Counted from the stretch's first letter, positions 15,598 through 25,932 are shown. The stretch is DNA of 32,637 nucleotides from Synechococcales cyanobacterium 340R_concoct_173_sub (GCA_025354065.1 JANXNM010000777.1:1-32637), one strand, 5' to 3'. Notes: generated from the sequence alone by a model not told the origin. Made by a program: numbers and translations.

Positions 15598-16077
15598 ATG
15601 AATAGTGCCCCTCTAATCGATCGCGATCCCGATGCAATTCTGGACTGTCTCTATCTCCATCAAAATGCTCTAAACCTAGTAACTGAGATGGGTTTGGGGC
15701 TGAAAATGATGTCTGAAGATCCGATCGTCTTCTCCGACGGGGATCCCATAAGTCAGAGATGGATGCTCCTCAAAACAATGATTGACGATCGAATTATTCC
15801 TTCACTAATGCAGTTACTTAATACTTTTGATCTGAATAATGGTATTCAAGACGACAAAACTAGTATGTTGAACAATCAATTGCGATCGCTCACTCCTGAA
15901 GTAACTCGTCTGACTAAATTGCTTCAACTCGACCGACAATTCTGGCAAGCGGCTCGTCAATCCGATCGGATTTTGCAACGCCAACAACAATTCACGCAAC
16001 ACCTGACACAGCTCGCACAGCTTTTAGAAGCGATCGTTCATCATTTAAGTACCTACCACTTAAATTCTGTTGATTGA
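15598..16077 (+). CDS. Cyanobacterial protein of unknown function
   Basis: A 159-residue soluble, helix-rich protein. It opens with an acidic region ('LIDRDPDAILDCLYLHQNAL') and ends in a long Gln-rich amphipathic helix ('QSDRILQRQQQFTQHLTQLA'), suggesting a four-helix or coiled-coil fold. No catalytic motif, signal peptide or membrane segment is visible. AAGGA stands just before the ATG. It is divergent from the spoT-like gene, sharing 154 bases of AT-rich upstream DNA, and is followed by a cluster of hairpins. I cannot assign a family; a link to the stringent response is suggested only by position and should not be relied on. Confidence 0.6.
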   Translation: MNSAPLIDRDPDAILDCLYLHQNALNLVTEMGLGLKMMSEDPIVFSDGDPISQRWMLLKTMIDDRIIPSLMQLLNTFDLNNGIQDDKTSMLNNQLRSLTPEVTRLTKLLQLDRQFWQAARQSDRILQRQQQFTQHLTQLAQLLEAIVHHLSTYHLNSVD

Positions 16078-16130
16078 TTCTGTTTATTGTGAGCTAAGGA
16101 TTTTGAAGTTTAATAACATTCCGATGTGTT

Positions 16131-16198
16131 TAGGACACGGCACCATGTCCCTATAAATCCAGGTTTCAGAAACCGTAGGCATATAGCTTGCCGTATCC
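16131..16198. repeat. Three consecutive hairpins between convergent genes
   Basis: Three inverted repeats follow one another. At 16131-16153, TAGGACA pairs with TGTCCCTA (one bulged base). At 16162-16174, GGTTTC and GAAACC are perfect inverts around A. At 16178-16198, GG-ATAT and GTATCC pair, with an inner GC/GC. The first has the shape of short palindromic repeats commonly scattered between cyanobacterial genes. Placed between the ends of two convergent genes, the cluster may act as a two-way transcript end, though no T run follows. Confidence 0.5.
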
Positions 16199-16230
16199 CC
16201 AATGCAACTAAAGAACTTGAAGTTCAGAAT

Positions 16231-17220
16231 CTATCCCATAGCAGCGGAAACATTAGCCTTCGCTGCTGCTGGACTGTACAAGCCTTGAATCCACTCCCAC
16301 TCTTGAGTCAAGCCTTCATGAAGCGATACCTGTGGATCAAACCCTAAAACAGCCTTAGCCTTTGTCACATCGGCAGAGGTATGACGTGCATCGCCCCGTG
16401 CTTGATCAATGTAGTTCCGGACGATCGGCTGGCCCATAATATTTCCCATCATATCCAGCACATCTTCCAACACTACCCGACTGCCGCCGCCGATGTTAAA
16501 GATCTGACCCTTGGCCGCATCACAGTTGGCCGCCGCTAAATTTGCAGCAACGACATCGCTAATAAAGGTGAAGTCACGAGTCTGACGACCATCCCCAAAC
16601 ACATCGATCGCCTTACCTTCGATCGCTGCCCTATAGAATTTATGGAATCCCATATCTGGGCGCTGACGTGGACCATAGACCGTGAAGTATCGCAAAGAAC
16701 AAAATGGCACCCCGAAATTGTCGTGATAAAGCGTGCCCATCCGTTCAGTGGCGAGTTTGGTGATGCCGTAGGGTGAAACGGGAAGTGGGGAAATAGTTTC
16801 GGACGTTGGCAAGGTTTCGGCATTCCCATAAATGGAAGATGTGGAGGCATAGACCAGGCGCTTAAGATTTTTAGCGTCTTTTGCTGCCTCTAGAATCACC
16901 TGTGTGGCATTGATATTGCGTTCAGTATAAGCTCGGAAGCTCGTTCCCCAGCTTGCTCTAACTCCCGCTTGCGCTGCTTGGTGATAGATTACATCGACAT
17001 TTTCAAGCAGTAGCTTCCAATCTAGAAACTGAATATCGCCATCAATTAATTCAAAATTTGGATGGTTGATAAAGCTTGAAATGTTTTTTCGTTTTAGCTC
17101 AGGGCTGTAATAGTCATTAAAATGATCAATCCCGATCACCTGATGGCCTGCTTTGAGCAAGGTTTCTGCTAGGTGGGATCCGATGAAACCCGCCGCACCT
17201 GTAACAACGCTAATGCCCAT
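16231..17220 (-). CDS. NAD-dependent nucleotide-sugar epimerase, probably UDP-glucuronate 4-epimerase-like
   Basis: A 329-residue extended short-chain dehydrogenase. The NAD-binding Gly motif 'TGAAGFIGSHLAETLL' is at residues 7-22. The catalytic triad region appears as 'YASTSSIYG' followed by Y151-GIT-K155. 'HQAAQAGVRASW' and 'DHFNDYYSPELKRKNI' are typical of the UDP-glucuronate 4-epimerase branch, and 'FTVYGPRQRPDMGFHKF' is the usual substrate-binding stretch. It would supply UDP-galacturonate or a related sugar for surface polysaccharide. GGAG stands seven bases before the ATG. Length is normal for the family and no residue is missing. The exact sugar cannot be decided from sequence. Confidence 0.87.
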   Translation of the reverse strand: MGISVVTGAAGFIGSHLAETLLKAGHQVIGIDHFNDYYSPELKRKNISSFINHPNFELIDGDIQFLDWKLLLENVDVIYHQAAQAGVRASWGTSFRAYTERNINATQVILEAAKDAKNLKRLVYASTSSIYGNAETLPTSETISPLPVSPYGITKLATERMGTLYHDNFGVPFCSLRYFTVYGPRQRPDMGFHKFYRAAIEGKAIDVFGDGRQTRDFTFISDVVAANLAAANCDAAKGQIFNIGGGSRVVLEDVLDMMGNIMGQPIVRNYIDQARGDARHTSADVTKAKAVLGFDPQVSLHEGLTQEWEWIQGLYSPAAAKANVSAAMG

Positions 17221-17412
17221 AAAATCTCCTGCTTGAAATGATGTTGTTATACCTACATATTGTTCACCTATTTCAGGCTAGACTTCCCATGATATTCACG
17301 GATCTTGTAGCTCTAAACTAGGGAATGTCCAGTATTTCAACTCACTCGATCGGAATTAGATTCCCCACGATGTAAGGTAACGGATACTCAATATGAAGTT
17401 GCTGTCAGGTGC

Positions 17413-19218
17413 CTAACGCGATCGTAACCAAGCCTCAATGCCGTCTGCCAATGTATCCGCCAATCTATTTTGCTGAACTGGGTCTGTAATCCAAGTGTAT
17501 TCTTCCGGGTTAATCATGTAGCCCAACTCAATCAAAACTGATGGTGCCACGGTCGGGCGGGCTAGTGCGAGATTATTCCAAAACACATTGTCGGATTTTC
17601 TGTAGAGCGTTTGAGTCACATAATCATGTAGAAATTGTGCAAGAGATTGAGATTGGGGATGATACCAAAATGCAGCAACACCTTGGGTTTTCTCCGCATC
17701 GCCCCCATCAGGCAACGCGTTGTAATGAATGCTCAGGGCTAGGGTTGGTTCGACTTTTGTGATCAGTTGTGCCCGTTCATTGGGTCCAATATCGTCATCC
17801 CCTTCGCGGGTCATAATCACCGTTGCACCCCGTTTCGTGAGCCGATCGCGCAAGAGTTTTGAGACCACGATCGTTACATCTTTTTCAGGAATGCCACCAT
17901 TGCCAACGGATCCCAAATCTTCGGAACTGCCATGGCCGGGATCTAACAGAATTTTGATGCCTTTTAGATTACTCGAAAGATTACTCGAACTTAAATTACT
18001 GGCGAGAACAGGCGGATTTTTAAGCGAAAGAATTAATAAATTTTCCTCATATCGCGTCTTATATCCCCAAGCTTGATTGGTTTTTAAATGCAGCGTGTAT
18101 TGCATCTGAGTTGGGGTAATTTGTTGCCAAGTGACATGGGAAAGGGCGGGATTATTCACCAAACGTTGGATTCCTGCTTGGGAGATGGTGTGGTGTAGGG
18201 TGATCTGAAGAGTCCGATCGGTTTGATTCACCGTAATGGGCACAGAAGTTTGCAGCGGAATCCTCAGTTCTGTCCAGTCACTGACCAATCGAGAGGTAAC
18301 ACCACTCACGAGAGATTCAACGGGAACTCCACTGCGGCTCACGAGTTGGGTTTCTGTTTCTTTAATCCATGCACCGTAACTCAGTCGCTGCCAAATGCCA
18401 TCCTTCCCCGTGACCCGATCGCGTACGCCCTTTGGCAATGGGGTCAGTCGTGCAAATTCAGTATCACTACCTGTTCTTGCAACTCCAGGGTTCGCCGTCA
18501 CTTCCACTGTCGTCAATCGCGCTGGATTCAAAACCTCAATTGTTCCTTTTGCGGGTTCTCGAATCGATCGGCCATCGGGCAATTTCAACTCATAAATTGG
18601 CGCGCCCAAAGTCGTGTTTTGAGAAGATGATGGCTGAGATAGCTGCGTACAAGCTTGATACTTTCCCATCACCGCTTGTGCTTCAAGTTTCCCCGTAAGG
18701 ACACTAAGGTTGTCGGCCAACGTGCTGTTAGCTTCTGGGACTAGCGGCAGCGATTGTTGACCTAGAAGTGCTGTGACGATCGAATTGGGCGGTGCGATGG
18801 CGCTTAAACAAATTAATTCTCCTGGCAAACGGGCGATCGGAACATTTGGATACAGCGAGTCTTTGGCAAAGCTCTCGATCGGGAGTTCGGGCTGAACTGA
18901 CGTGCGCATGACGACTATTGTTTTGGACTGACCAGATGTTTTGGACTGACCAGAGTATTCAACGACAAATTTATTTTCACCTATGCTCAACGGAAAACTC
19001 GGCGAAAAATTTCCCTTACCACTGCGACGAATCCGCTGACCATTTACCAAAACCTCGCCCGTCGCCGGGGCCGAACCAATTAAAAAGATTTGAGAGGCTG
19101 TCGTGCTGTGGGCAACCGGAGGATAAACCACCAACAGCGTTGAAGATTGTGTTGAAGAGACCGATCGTTGTTGGGGGACGACGGGGATGGCAGGGGGACT
19201 TTCTGAAAGGATAAACAT
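17413..19218 (-). CDS. N-acetylmuramoyl-L-alanine amidase (Amidase_3, AmiC-like)
   Basis: At least 601 residues. The C-terminal catalytic domain (about residues 415-600) carries the zinc and catalytic residues of the Amidase_3 family: His in 'ILLDPGHGSSEDLGSVG', Glu in 'GIPEKDVTIV', His in 'ALSIHYNALPDGG' and Glu in 'PSVLIELGYM'. It cleaves the bond between muramic acid and the stem peptide, as in daughter-cell separation. The long N-terminus is beta-rich and AMIN-like. From the ATG at 19218 there is no signal peptide, but in-frame codons upstream spell a hydrophobic stretch 'SKIITNSWINLPIIG', so the true start may be a non-ATG codon 45-60 bases upstream. A perfect 18-base tandem duplication (18919-18954) repeats six residues, SGQSKT. 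Confidence 0.88.
   Translation of the reverse strand: MFILSESPPAIPVVPQQRSVSSTQSSTLLVVYPPVAHSTTASQIFLIGSAPATGEVLVNGQRIRRSGKGNFSPSFPLSIGENKFVVEYSGQSKTSGQSKTIVVMRTSVQPELPIESFAKDSLYPNVPIARLPGELICLSAIAPPNSIVTALLGQQSLPLVPEANSTLADNLSVLTGKLEAQAVMGKYQACTQLSQPSSSQNTTLGAPIYELKLPDGRSIREPAKGTIEVLNPARLTTVEVTANPGVARTGSDTEFARLTPLPKGVRDRVTGKDGIWQRLSYGAWIKETETQLVSRSGVPVESLVSGVTSRLVSDWTELRIPLQTSVPITVNQTDRTLQITLHHTISQAGIQRLVNNPALSHVTWQQITPTQMQYTLHLKTNQAWGYKTRYEENLLILSLKNPPVLASNLSSSNLSSNLKGIKILLDPGHGSSEDLGSVGNGGIPEKDVTIVVSKLLRDRLTKRGATVIMTREGDDDIGPNERAQLITKVEPTLALSIHYNALPDGGDAEKTQGVAAFWYHPQSQSLAQFLHDYVTQTLYRKSDNVFWNNLALARPTVAPSVLIELGYMINPEEYTWITDPVQQNRLADTLADGIEAWLRSR
18919..18954. repeat. Perfect 18-base tandem duplication inside the amidase gene
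   Basis: The 18-base unit TGTTTTGGACTGACCAGA (plus strand) occurs twice in direct succession without a mismatch. On the coding (minus) strand it encodes SGQSKT twice, keeping the frame. It lies in a linker after the 'ENKFVVEYS' strand of the N-terminal domain. Perfect identity points to a recent event. Confidence 0.9.
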
Positions 19219-19315
19219 TCCGATAATTGGGAGATTAATCCATGAGTTTGTAATTATTTTACTGTGAATCTCCAGGGTGTGAACCCGATGAACCTTATCT
19301 CATGGCTTGATTTAG

Positions 19316-21037
<1,722 letters not shown>

Positions 21038-21208
21038 GTTAAGGTAACTTCTCAAGAACAAATTACCGACCATCGATCGTCTTCGACACAAACCACCCGC
21101 GAATAAAAGATTCTGTTGGCGAATTGCTAGAATGTTTCGTACTAGGGCATTCAGGCAATTTTCTAGCAGACATTAAATATTTTTTAAACCAAATTGAGAG
21201 AATTCGGC

Positions 21209-21667
21209 ATGTTTTATCTGGCTCAGGTTCATCATGACAAAAATACTCCAAGACTCTCTAGTTTCCTGTTAATCGCCGTTCAAGAATCAGAAGAGGTGTG
21301 GGGATTGGTAGACGGTGGCGGAGGATCCAAGATCGAGAGCGATCGTGCTTGTGATCATCTGCCGGGTGCTTGGGTGATTGTTAAGATCAACGATCGTAAA
21401 GAAATATTGCAAGTTGACGATGCCAAACCTTGGATCATTGCCTTGATCCAAAATTATTTAACCTTCGGCGTAACCCCAGAATTTCTTCGTAAAGAAACAG
21501 AACGAGCCGAGCAATGGCGACAATCTCTTACCCTCCAGAGCCAAGAACTCGATCGGCGCGCCCTAGAATTGGAAGCCCGTCGTGAACAGCTTCAAGCACT
21601 AGAGGCGGATCTCAAGCGAGAACGACAAGATTTAGAAGACCCAAGTAGCAGCAGTAATATCTCTTAA
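21209..21667 (+). CDS. Cyanobacterial protein of unknown function with C-terminal coiled coil
   Basis: A 152-residue protein from the ATG at 21209 ('MFYLAQVHHDKNTPRLSSF'). A TTG at 21194 would add five residues. The N-terminal 90 residues form a compact alpha/beta domain ('FLLIAVQESEEVWGLVDGGG', 'GAWVIVKINDRKEILQVDDA'). The C-terminal 65 residues are a strongly charged Glu/Arg/Gln coiled coil, 'FLRKETERAEQWRQSLTLQS' onward. No catalytic motif. It sits between pyrG and glgC on the same strand with gaps of about 170 and 150 bases, so it is probably transcribed on its own. I do not recognise the family beyond its cyanobacterial character. Confidence 0.65.
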   Translation: MFYLAQVHHDKNTPRLSSFLLIAVQESEEVWGLVDGGGGSKIESDRACDHLPGAWVIVKINDRKEILQVDDAKPWIIALIQNYLTFGVTPEFLRKETERAEQWRQSLTLQSQELDRRALELEARREQLQALEADLKRERQDLEDPSSSSNIS

Positions 21668-21820
21668 ACTCCCATTGCTGAAATTATTCCCAACTCCCCC
21701 AGCCTCAAAGAATTTTCAAAAAATGTAGTCTATTCCTCTTGCACCGTGATCCCTGTAGCCGGAAACTAGTAACCTAAGGTGATATTTAGTCCGCGTTAAA
21801 ATGGCAAGAGGTTGCGAGTT

Positions 21821-23122
21821 GTGAAAAAAGTTTTAGGCATCATTCTAGGCGGCGGAGCGGGGACAAGACTTTATCCTCTGACGAAGCAACGCGCTAAGCC
21901 AGCCGTTCCGCTAGCGGGAAAATATCGCCTGATTGATATCCCTGTCAGTAATTGCATCAATTCAGAAATCTACAAGATTTATGTACTGACACAGTTTAAT
22001 TCAGCATCGCTCAATCGTCATATCTCGCGGACTTACAACGGTGCTGGGCTTGGAGCTACCGATAGTTTTGTCGAAGTTCTAGCCGCCCAACAAACCCCCG
22101 AGAATCCTAACTGGTTCCAGGGCACAGCCGACGCGGTTCGTCAGTACATTTGGATGCTCCAAGAATGGGATGTGGATGAGTATGTCATCTTGTCTGGGGA
22201 TCATCTCTATCGGATGGACTACCGGAAATTTGTCGAACGTCACCGCGAAACCGGAGCCGACATCACCCTTTCCGTTGTCCCCATGGACGAAAAACGTGCT
22301 TCTGACTTTGGGTTGATGAAAATCGATGCCTCAGGTCGTGTTGTGGATTTTTGCGAGAAACCCAAAGGCGACGAACTGAAGGCCATGCAGGTAGATACGA
22401 CGGTGCTGGGCCTGAGTGCAGACGAAGCCGTCCAGTCGCCTTATATCGCGTCTATGGGAATCTACGTCTTCAAAAAAGAAGCCCTAATTAAGCTTCTTCA
22501 TAAAAATCCTGACTTTACCGATTTCGGCAAAGAAATCATTCCTGATGCCGCGAAAGACAACAATATTCAGGCGTATCTTTTTAAGGGCTATTGGGAAGAC
22601 ATCGGGACAATAGAATCCTTCTATGAGGCAAATCTAGCCCTGACCCGTCAACCGCGTCCTGACTTTAGTTTTTATGAAGAAGACGCTCCCATTTACACCC
22701 GTCATCGCTTCTTGCCACCTAGCAAGTTTCTGGATGCTCACATTACCGAGTCGATTATTGGCGAAGGGTGTATTTTGAACAAATGTCGGGTTAACCACTC
22801 GGTTTTGGGGGTCCGATCGCGGATTGATGAAGGCTGTGTGATTGAAGACAGTCTGGTAATGGGTGCTGACTTTTATCAAAGTACGGCAAACGATAAGTCC
22901 TCCATAGTGAACTCGCCTAATTACGTTCCCGTGGGAATTGGTCGTAATACAACGATTCGCCGCGCCATCATCGACAAAAATGCTCACATTGGCTGCGATG
23001 TCCAAATTGTCAATAAAGATCGCATTGAAGATGCCGATCGTGAACACTTGGGCTTCATCATCCGCAGTGGCATTGTCGTTGTGGTCAAGAATGCGATTAT
23101 TCCTGACGGTATGATTATTTAG
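21821..23122 (+). CDS. glgC: Glucose-1-phosphate adenylyltransferase (ADP-glucose pyrophosphorylase)
   Basis: A 433-residue enzyme starting at [22 protein letters not shown] is the exact cyanobacterial beginning. An in-frame TTG at 21812 would add three residues. The nucleotide-binding loop '[20 protein letters not shown]', '[11 protein letters not shown]', '[11 protein letters not shown]' and the glucose-1-phosphate region '[11 protein letters not shown]' are intact. The C-terminal left-handed beta-helix ends with '[20 protein letters not shown]', carrying the 3-phosphoglycerate-binding Lys of the photosynthetic enzymes. It makes ADP-glucose for glycogen and is activated by 3-phosphoglycerate and inhibited by phosphate in cyanobacteria (family knowledge). 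AGAGG precedes the GTG by nine bases. Confidence 0.96.
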   Translation: MKKVLGIILGGGAGTRLYPLTKQRAKPAVPLAGKYRLIDIPVSNCINSEIYKIYVLTQFNSASLNRHISRTYNGAGLGATDSFVEVLAAQQTPENPNWFQGTADAVRQYIWMLQEWDVDEYVILSGDHLYRMDYRKFVERHRETGADITLSVVPMDEKRASDFGLMKIDASGRVVDFCEKPKGDELKAMQVDTTVLGLSADEAVQSPYIASMGIYVFKKEALIKLLHKNPDFTDFGKEIIPDAAKDNNIQAYLFKGYWEDIGTIESFYEANLALTRQPRPDFSFYEEDAPIYTRHRFLPPSKFLDAHITESIIGEGCILNKCRVNHSVLGVRSRIDEGCVIEDSLVMGADFYQSTANDKSSIVNSPNYVPVGIGRNTTIRRAIIDKNAHIGCDVQIVNKDRIEDADREHLGFIIRSGIVVVVKNAIIPDGMII

Positions 23123-23154
23123 TGCTACTCCTTGATCCGTCCTAGATTCCTATT

Positions 23155-23185
23155 GCATTGACCTAAAAATAGTCTGGGTTAATGC
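23155..23185. terminator. Hairpin between glgC and a convergent gene
   Basis: GCATTGACC at 23155-23163 pairs with GGTTAATGC at 23177-23185 (one G-U pair) around a 13-base AT-rich loop. It begins 33 bases after the glgC stop and lies before the end of a convergent gene. No T run follows, so it is at best a weak or factor-aided terminator. Confidence 0.45.
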
Positions 23186-23220
23186 AAACCATCTGATCTA
23201 TGGCGATCGGGCTAATCAGT

Positions 23221-23595
23221 CTACAGACTCACTTTTGCTTGAGCCTCATAGTGCGAAATGACTTGTGCGACCGTTACGTTTTCGATCGCCCCGTCATTTC
23301 CCGCATAATTTGCGATCGCCTGTAATGGTCGAATTGCGCCCAGAACAATCTGTGAAAAAAAACTTCTGAAATTGCTATCTTGAGTTTCGTGTAAGCTGGG
23401 ATCGCTGTGGATCCAATTAGTAATGGTCTCCTGGGATAGATTTTTGATGGTGCAGTTTTGCTGGGTGGCGATCGTTTTGAGCGATCGTAATGCGTAAATT
23501 GCCACCCGTGATGTGAACTTCTCACGAGAGGTCAAGAGCGCCGCATCCACCTGATGACATTCTTCAACGGTTAAAAATTCAATAGGACTTTCCAT
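23221..23595 (-). CDS. Cyanobacterial protein of unknown function
   Basis: A 124-residue helix-rich soluble protein. It has a repeated feature of short amphipathic helices: 'VEECHQVDAALLTSREKFTS', 'RVAIYALRSLKTIATQ', 'QETITNWIHSDPSLH', 'FFSQIVLGAIRPLQAIA'. No signal peptide, metal-binding motif or known catalytic motif is seen. The reading frame is uninterrupted and ends within 100 bases of glgC, convergent to it. It is divergent from the small basic/acidic gene at 23660, with only 64 bases between starts, so the two may share regulation. Family not recognised. Confidence 0.6.
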   Translation of the reverse strand: MESPIEFLTVEECHQVDAALLTSREKFTSRVAIYALRSLKTIATQQNCTIKNLSQETITNWIHSDPSLHETQDSNFRSFFSQIVLGAIRPLQAIANYAGNDGAIENVTVAQVISHYEAQAKVSL

Positions 23596-23659
23596 AACTC
23601 ACGGCCTAAAACTTTATTGTTGTAAAATTTAACACATCTGAACAATCCCCCTATCAACC

Positions 23660-23896
23660 ATGAAACGTACTTCGAACGAAACGCTGTCGGATCTGGCTGA
23701 TGCACCGGATCTAGCTCACCTCGTCCAGGACAAACGATCGCAGAAACGTGCCACCAGCTCGAAAGGCCGTCGTCGCAACCGTCGCTACGAAAATCGCTTA
23801 CTGACTGCAACGGTTGACTTGAAGCCAGATCATGATGCTGATGCTGCTTGTAATGCCGATCAAGGCAATCAAGATTTAGATTCAGATGATGATTAG
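23660..23896 (+). CDS. Small cyanobacterial protein with basic core and acidic tail
   Basis: A 78-residue protein of striking composition. A basic block at about residues 25-46 ('KRSQKRATSSKGRRRNRRYE') is followed by 'NRLLTATVDL' and a tail almost entirely of Asp, Ala and Asn ending in DSDDD. The basic block resembles small proteins conserved in cyanobacteria but without assigned function. The arrangement would suit nucleic-acid binding through the basic part with a self-shielding acidic tail; this is inference only. No ribosome site is evident before the ATG. It is divergent from the 124-residue protein, 64 bases away. Confidence 0.6.
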   Translation: MKRTSNETLSDLADAPDLAHLVQDKRSQKRATSSKGRRRNRRYENRLLTATVDLKPDHDADAACNADQGNQDLDSDDD

Positions 23897-24067
23897 TCGT
23901 GGTTTTCGAGAGATGATTCCGATCGGGGCACTTGGCAAAATGTCATAAAGAATTTTTAAGCTAATCGGCAGCGACCAAACTCTTCAAGTTGAGTCAAGGT
24001 GGAATAAGATACTGTGTTAGTGAGTCAGATTTTGGCTCATTTATTTGTTGGTATTCCATCGGTTCCT

Positions 24068-24499
24068 ATGCACGTCTTCGTTTTGCTATTTAATGCCGGA
24101 ACTGATAATGAGGGCATTCACACGATCGAAATTGGCGATCGGAACATTGTTCTTATGTTTGAGGACGAAGATGACGCATTGCGTTATGCGATGCTTCTGG
24201 AGGCGCAGGATTTTCCAGAGCCATCTGTTGAGTCTTTAGACCGATCTGAAATCGAAGAATTTTGTGACGAATCCGGCTACGACTGTGAACTCATTCCCTT
24301 AAATTTCCGGCCCGAGACCGATTACGATCGCCTTTTGATTTCTCCCCCCGAATCAAATCGCGAAAACTTCGATTGGGACAAATCTGAAAAACGACCCCAA
24401 GACCGCTCTCAGCCACGTCCCCCGGACGACGATGAGCCATCTGACATGTCGGTATCTGAGCTGGAAGCCATGCGCCGCCGATTGGAAGGTTTGCTATGA
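24068..24499 (+). CDS. DUF3110 family protein
   Basis: A 143-residue protein from 'MHVFVLLFNAGTDNEGIHTI', the conserved start of DUF3110, a family of cyanobacteria and plant chloroplasts of unknown function. The central 'VLMFEDEDDALRYAMLLEAQ' and 'EIEEFCDESGYDCELIPLNF' are the recognisable family blocks. The C-terminus is a Pro/Asp/Arg-rich, probably disordered tail followed by the short helix 'SVSELEAMRRRLEGLL'. An upstream in-frame extension of 18 residues is hydrophobic but not a good signal peptide and lacks a ribosome site, so the inner ATG is chosen. Its stop codon overlaps the murQ start by four bases (ATGA), so translation is probably coupled. Confidence 0.78.
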   Translation: MHVFVLLFNAGTDNEGIHTIEIGDRNIVLMFEDEDDALRYAMLLEAQDFPEPSVESLDRSEIEEFCDESGYDCELIPLNFRPETDYDRLLISPPESNRENFDWDKSEKRPQDRSQPRPPDDDEPSDMSVSELEAMRRRLEGLL

Positions 24500-25404
24500 C
24501 GGCATCTCGTGGGCATTTGTTGACGGAGCAAACTAATCCGAACAGTGCCCAACTCGATCAGCTTTCCAGTCTAGAGATTGTTGACCTTTTCAATGAGGAA
24601 GACAATCGCACGATTGAGGCAATTCATAACGCTCGAACCGAGTTGGCGCAAGCGATCGATCGTACTACCACGGCACTGAGATCGGGCGGACGGTTGTTTT
24701 ATATCGGGGCGGGTACGTCGGGGCGTTTGGGCGTTTTGGACGCGTCTGAATGTCCTCCCACATTTTGTACTCCGCCAGAACTGGTTCAGGGTATTAATGC
24801 GGGGGGCTTGCCTGCGTTGGTAAAAAGCTCCGAGGGACTCGAAGACAGCGCTCAAGGTGGCGTGGATGCGGTGGATGACTATGGGATTACGGGGAAAGAT
24901 GTGTTAGTGGGGATTGCAGCGGGCGGCACGACACCTTATGTTCATGGAGCCTTGGCTGCTGCCCGATCGTTGGGAGCGGTGACAATTTTTATAGCTTGTG
25001 TGCCGAAAGAGCAGGTAACGATCGCGGTGGATGTGGATATTCGGCTCCCGGTAGGACCAGAAATTTTGGCTGGATCCACGCGGCTGAAGTCTGGCACGGT
25101 AACGAAGATGGCATTGAATATTCTTTCGACTGGAACGATGGTGCGCTTGGGCAAAGTTTATGGCAATCGGATGATTGATGTGGCAGTAACGAATATTAAG
25201 TTGCACGATCGGGCGTTGCGGATTTTGTGTGACTTGACGGGGATCGATCGTCCTGCTGCCGACCAGTTGCTAACCCAAAGCGGCCAATCGGTCAAACTTG
25301 CTTTAGCGATGCATTGGAGTGGTAAATCTGCGGTTGATTGCGCGGTGTTGTTGGCGAATCATGATGGTAATTTACGCTTTGCGATCGATTCGTTGAAGCC
25401 CTAG
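24496..25404 (+). CDS. murQ: N-acetylmuramic acid 6-phosphate etherase
   Basis: A 302-residue SIS-fold enzyme. The MurQ blocks are plain: 'LLTEQTNPNSAQLD' near the start, 'GGRLFYIGAGTSGRLGVLDA' with following 'SECPPTF' (sugar-phosphate loop), 'VLVGIAAGGTTPYVHGAL', 'GPEILAGSTRLKSGTVTKMA' and 'YGNRMIDVAVTNIKL'. It splits the lactyl ether of MurNAc-6-phosphate to give GlcNAc-6-phosphate, part of peptidoglycan recycling, which fits the amidase and VanY-like enzyme in this window. It overlaps DUF3110 by four bases and its 3' end overlaps the convergent exonuclease gene by 33 bases. Length is normal. Confidence 0.95.
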   Translation: MTASRGHLLTEQTNPNSAQLDQLSSLEIVDLFNEEDNRTIEAIHNARTELAQAIDRTTTALRSGGRLFYIGAGTSGRLGVLDASECPPTFCTPPELVQGINAGGLPALVKSSEGLEDSAQGGVDAVDDYGITGKDVLVGIAAGGTTPYVHGALAAARSLGAVTIFIACVPKEQVTIAVDVDIRLPVGPEILAGSTRLKSGTVTKMALNILSTGTMVRLGKVYGNRMIDVAVTNIKLHDRALRILCDLTGIDRPAADQLLTQSGQSVKLALAMHWSGKSAVDCAVLLANHDGNLRFAIDSLKP

Positions 25405-25932
25405 AGCAAAAGGCAGCAATTTAGCCAGATTTCGAGCGTCGTCGATGCCGCGATGTGGGGTTCCGGTGAAGCTTAGTTTTGCTAGCTCCATGGCTTGTTT
25501 TAGTGCGTAGGTTCCGGGCAGTTGTTGCGATCGGGCAAACATGGTTTTGAGATTGAAGCAAGTGATGTTAAGCGGATTTTTGAGATGATGCCGTTTGCAA
25601 TCCCGTTGAATTTGTCTACGATCGAAATCGCCCCACGCGCAAAACACACGATTTGGATAGGCCGTCATCCAGTGGGAAAATTGGGATAGGGCGACGTTGA
25701 AATCGGGCGCTTCGTCTACGATGGTTTGGCTGATGCTCGTGAGTTGAGTGCAGAACTCGGTAAGTTGGGGATTGGCAACAGGTTTGACAAAGGTCTGGAA
25801 TTCGCTTTCGATTTGAAACTGACGATTGACCATTACGGCTCCAATTTCGATTATTTCCCGATTGTGATGGGCAATGCTATCGCCGCAGGTGGCTTCGAGA
25901 TCGACAATAAGATAAGCATCAAAAGTAAGCAT
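25372..25932 (-). CDS. DEDDh-type 3'-5' exonuclease
   Basis: A 186-residue exonuclease of the RNase T/ERI-1-like branch. The four acidic metal ligands and the His are visible: D11-L-E13 in 'LIVDLEATCGD', Asp in 'FCAWGDFDRRQI' and His with Asp in 'TPHRGIDDARNLAKLL'. The 'W.....GDFD' block and 'H-R-G-x-D-D-A' match KapD/ERI-like exonucleases rather than the DNA polymerase epsilon subunit. It probably trims RNA or single-stranded DNA ends. Stop codon lies inside the 3' end of murQ, so the two transcripts are antisense over 33 bases. The length is short but complete for the family. Confidence 0.83.
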   Translation of the reverse strand: MLTFDAYLIVDLEATCGDSIAHHNREIIEIGAVMVNRQFQIESEFQTFVKPVANPQLTEFCTQLTSISQTIVDEAPDFNVALSQFSHWMTAYPNRVFCAWGDFDRRQIQRDCKRHHLKNPLNITCFNLKTMFARSQQLPGTYALKQAMELAKLSFTGTPHRGIDDARNLAKLLPFALGLQRIDRKA

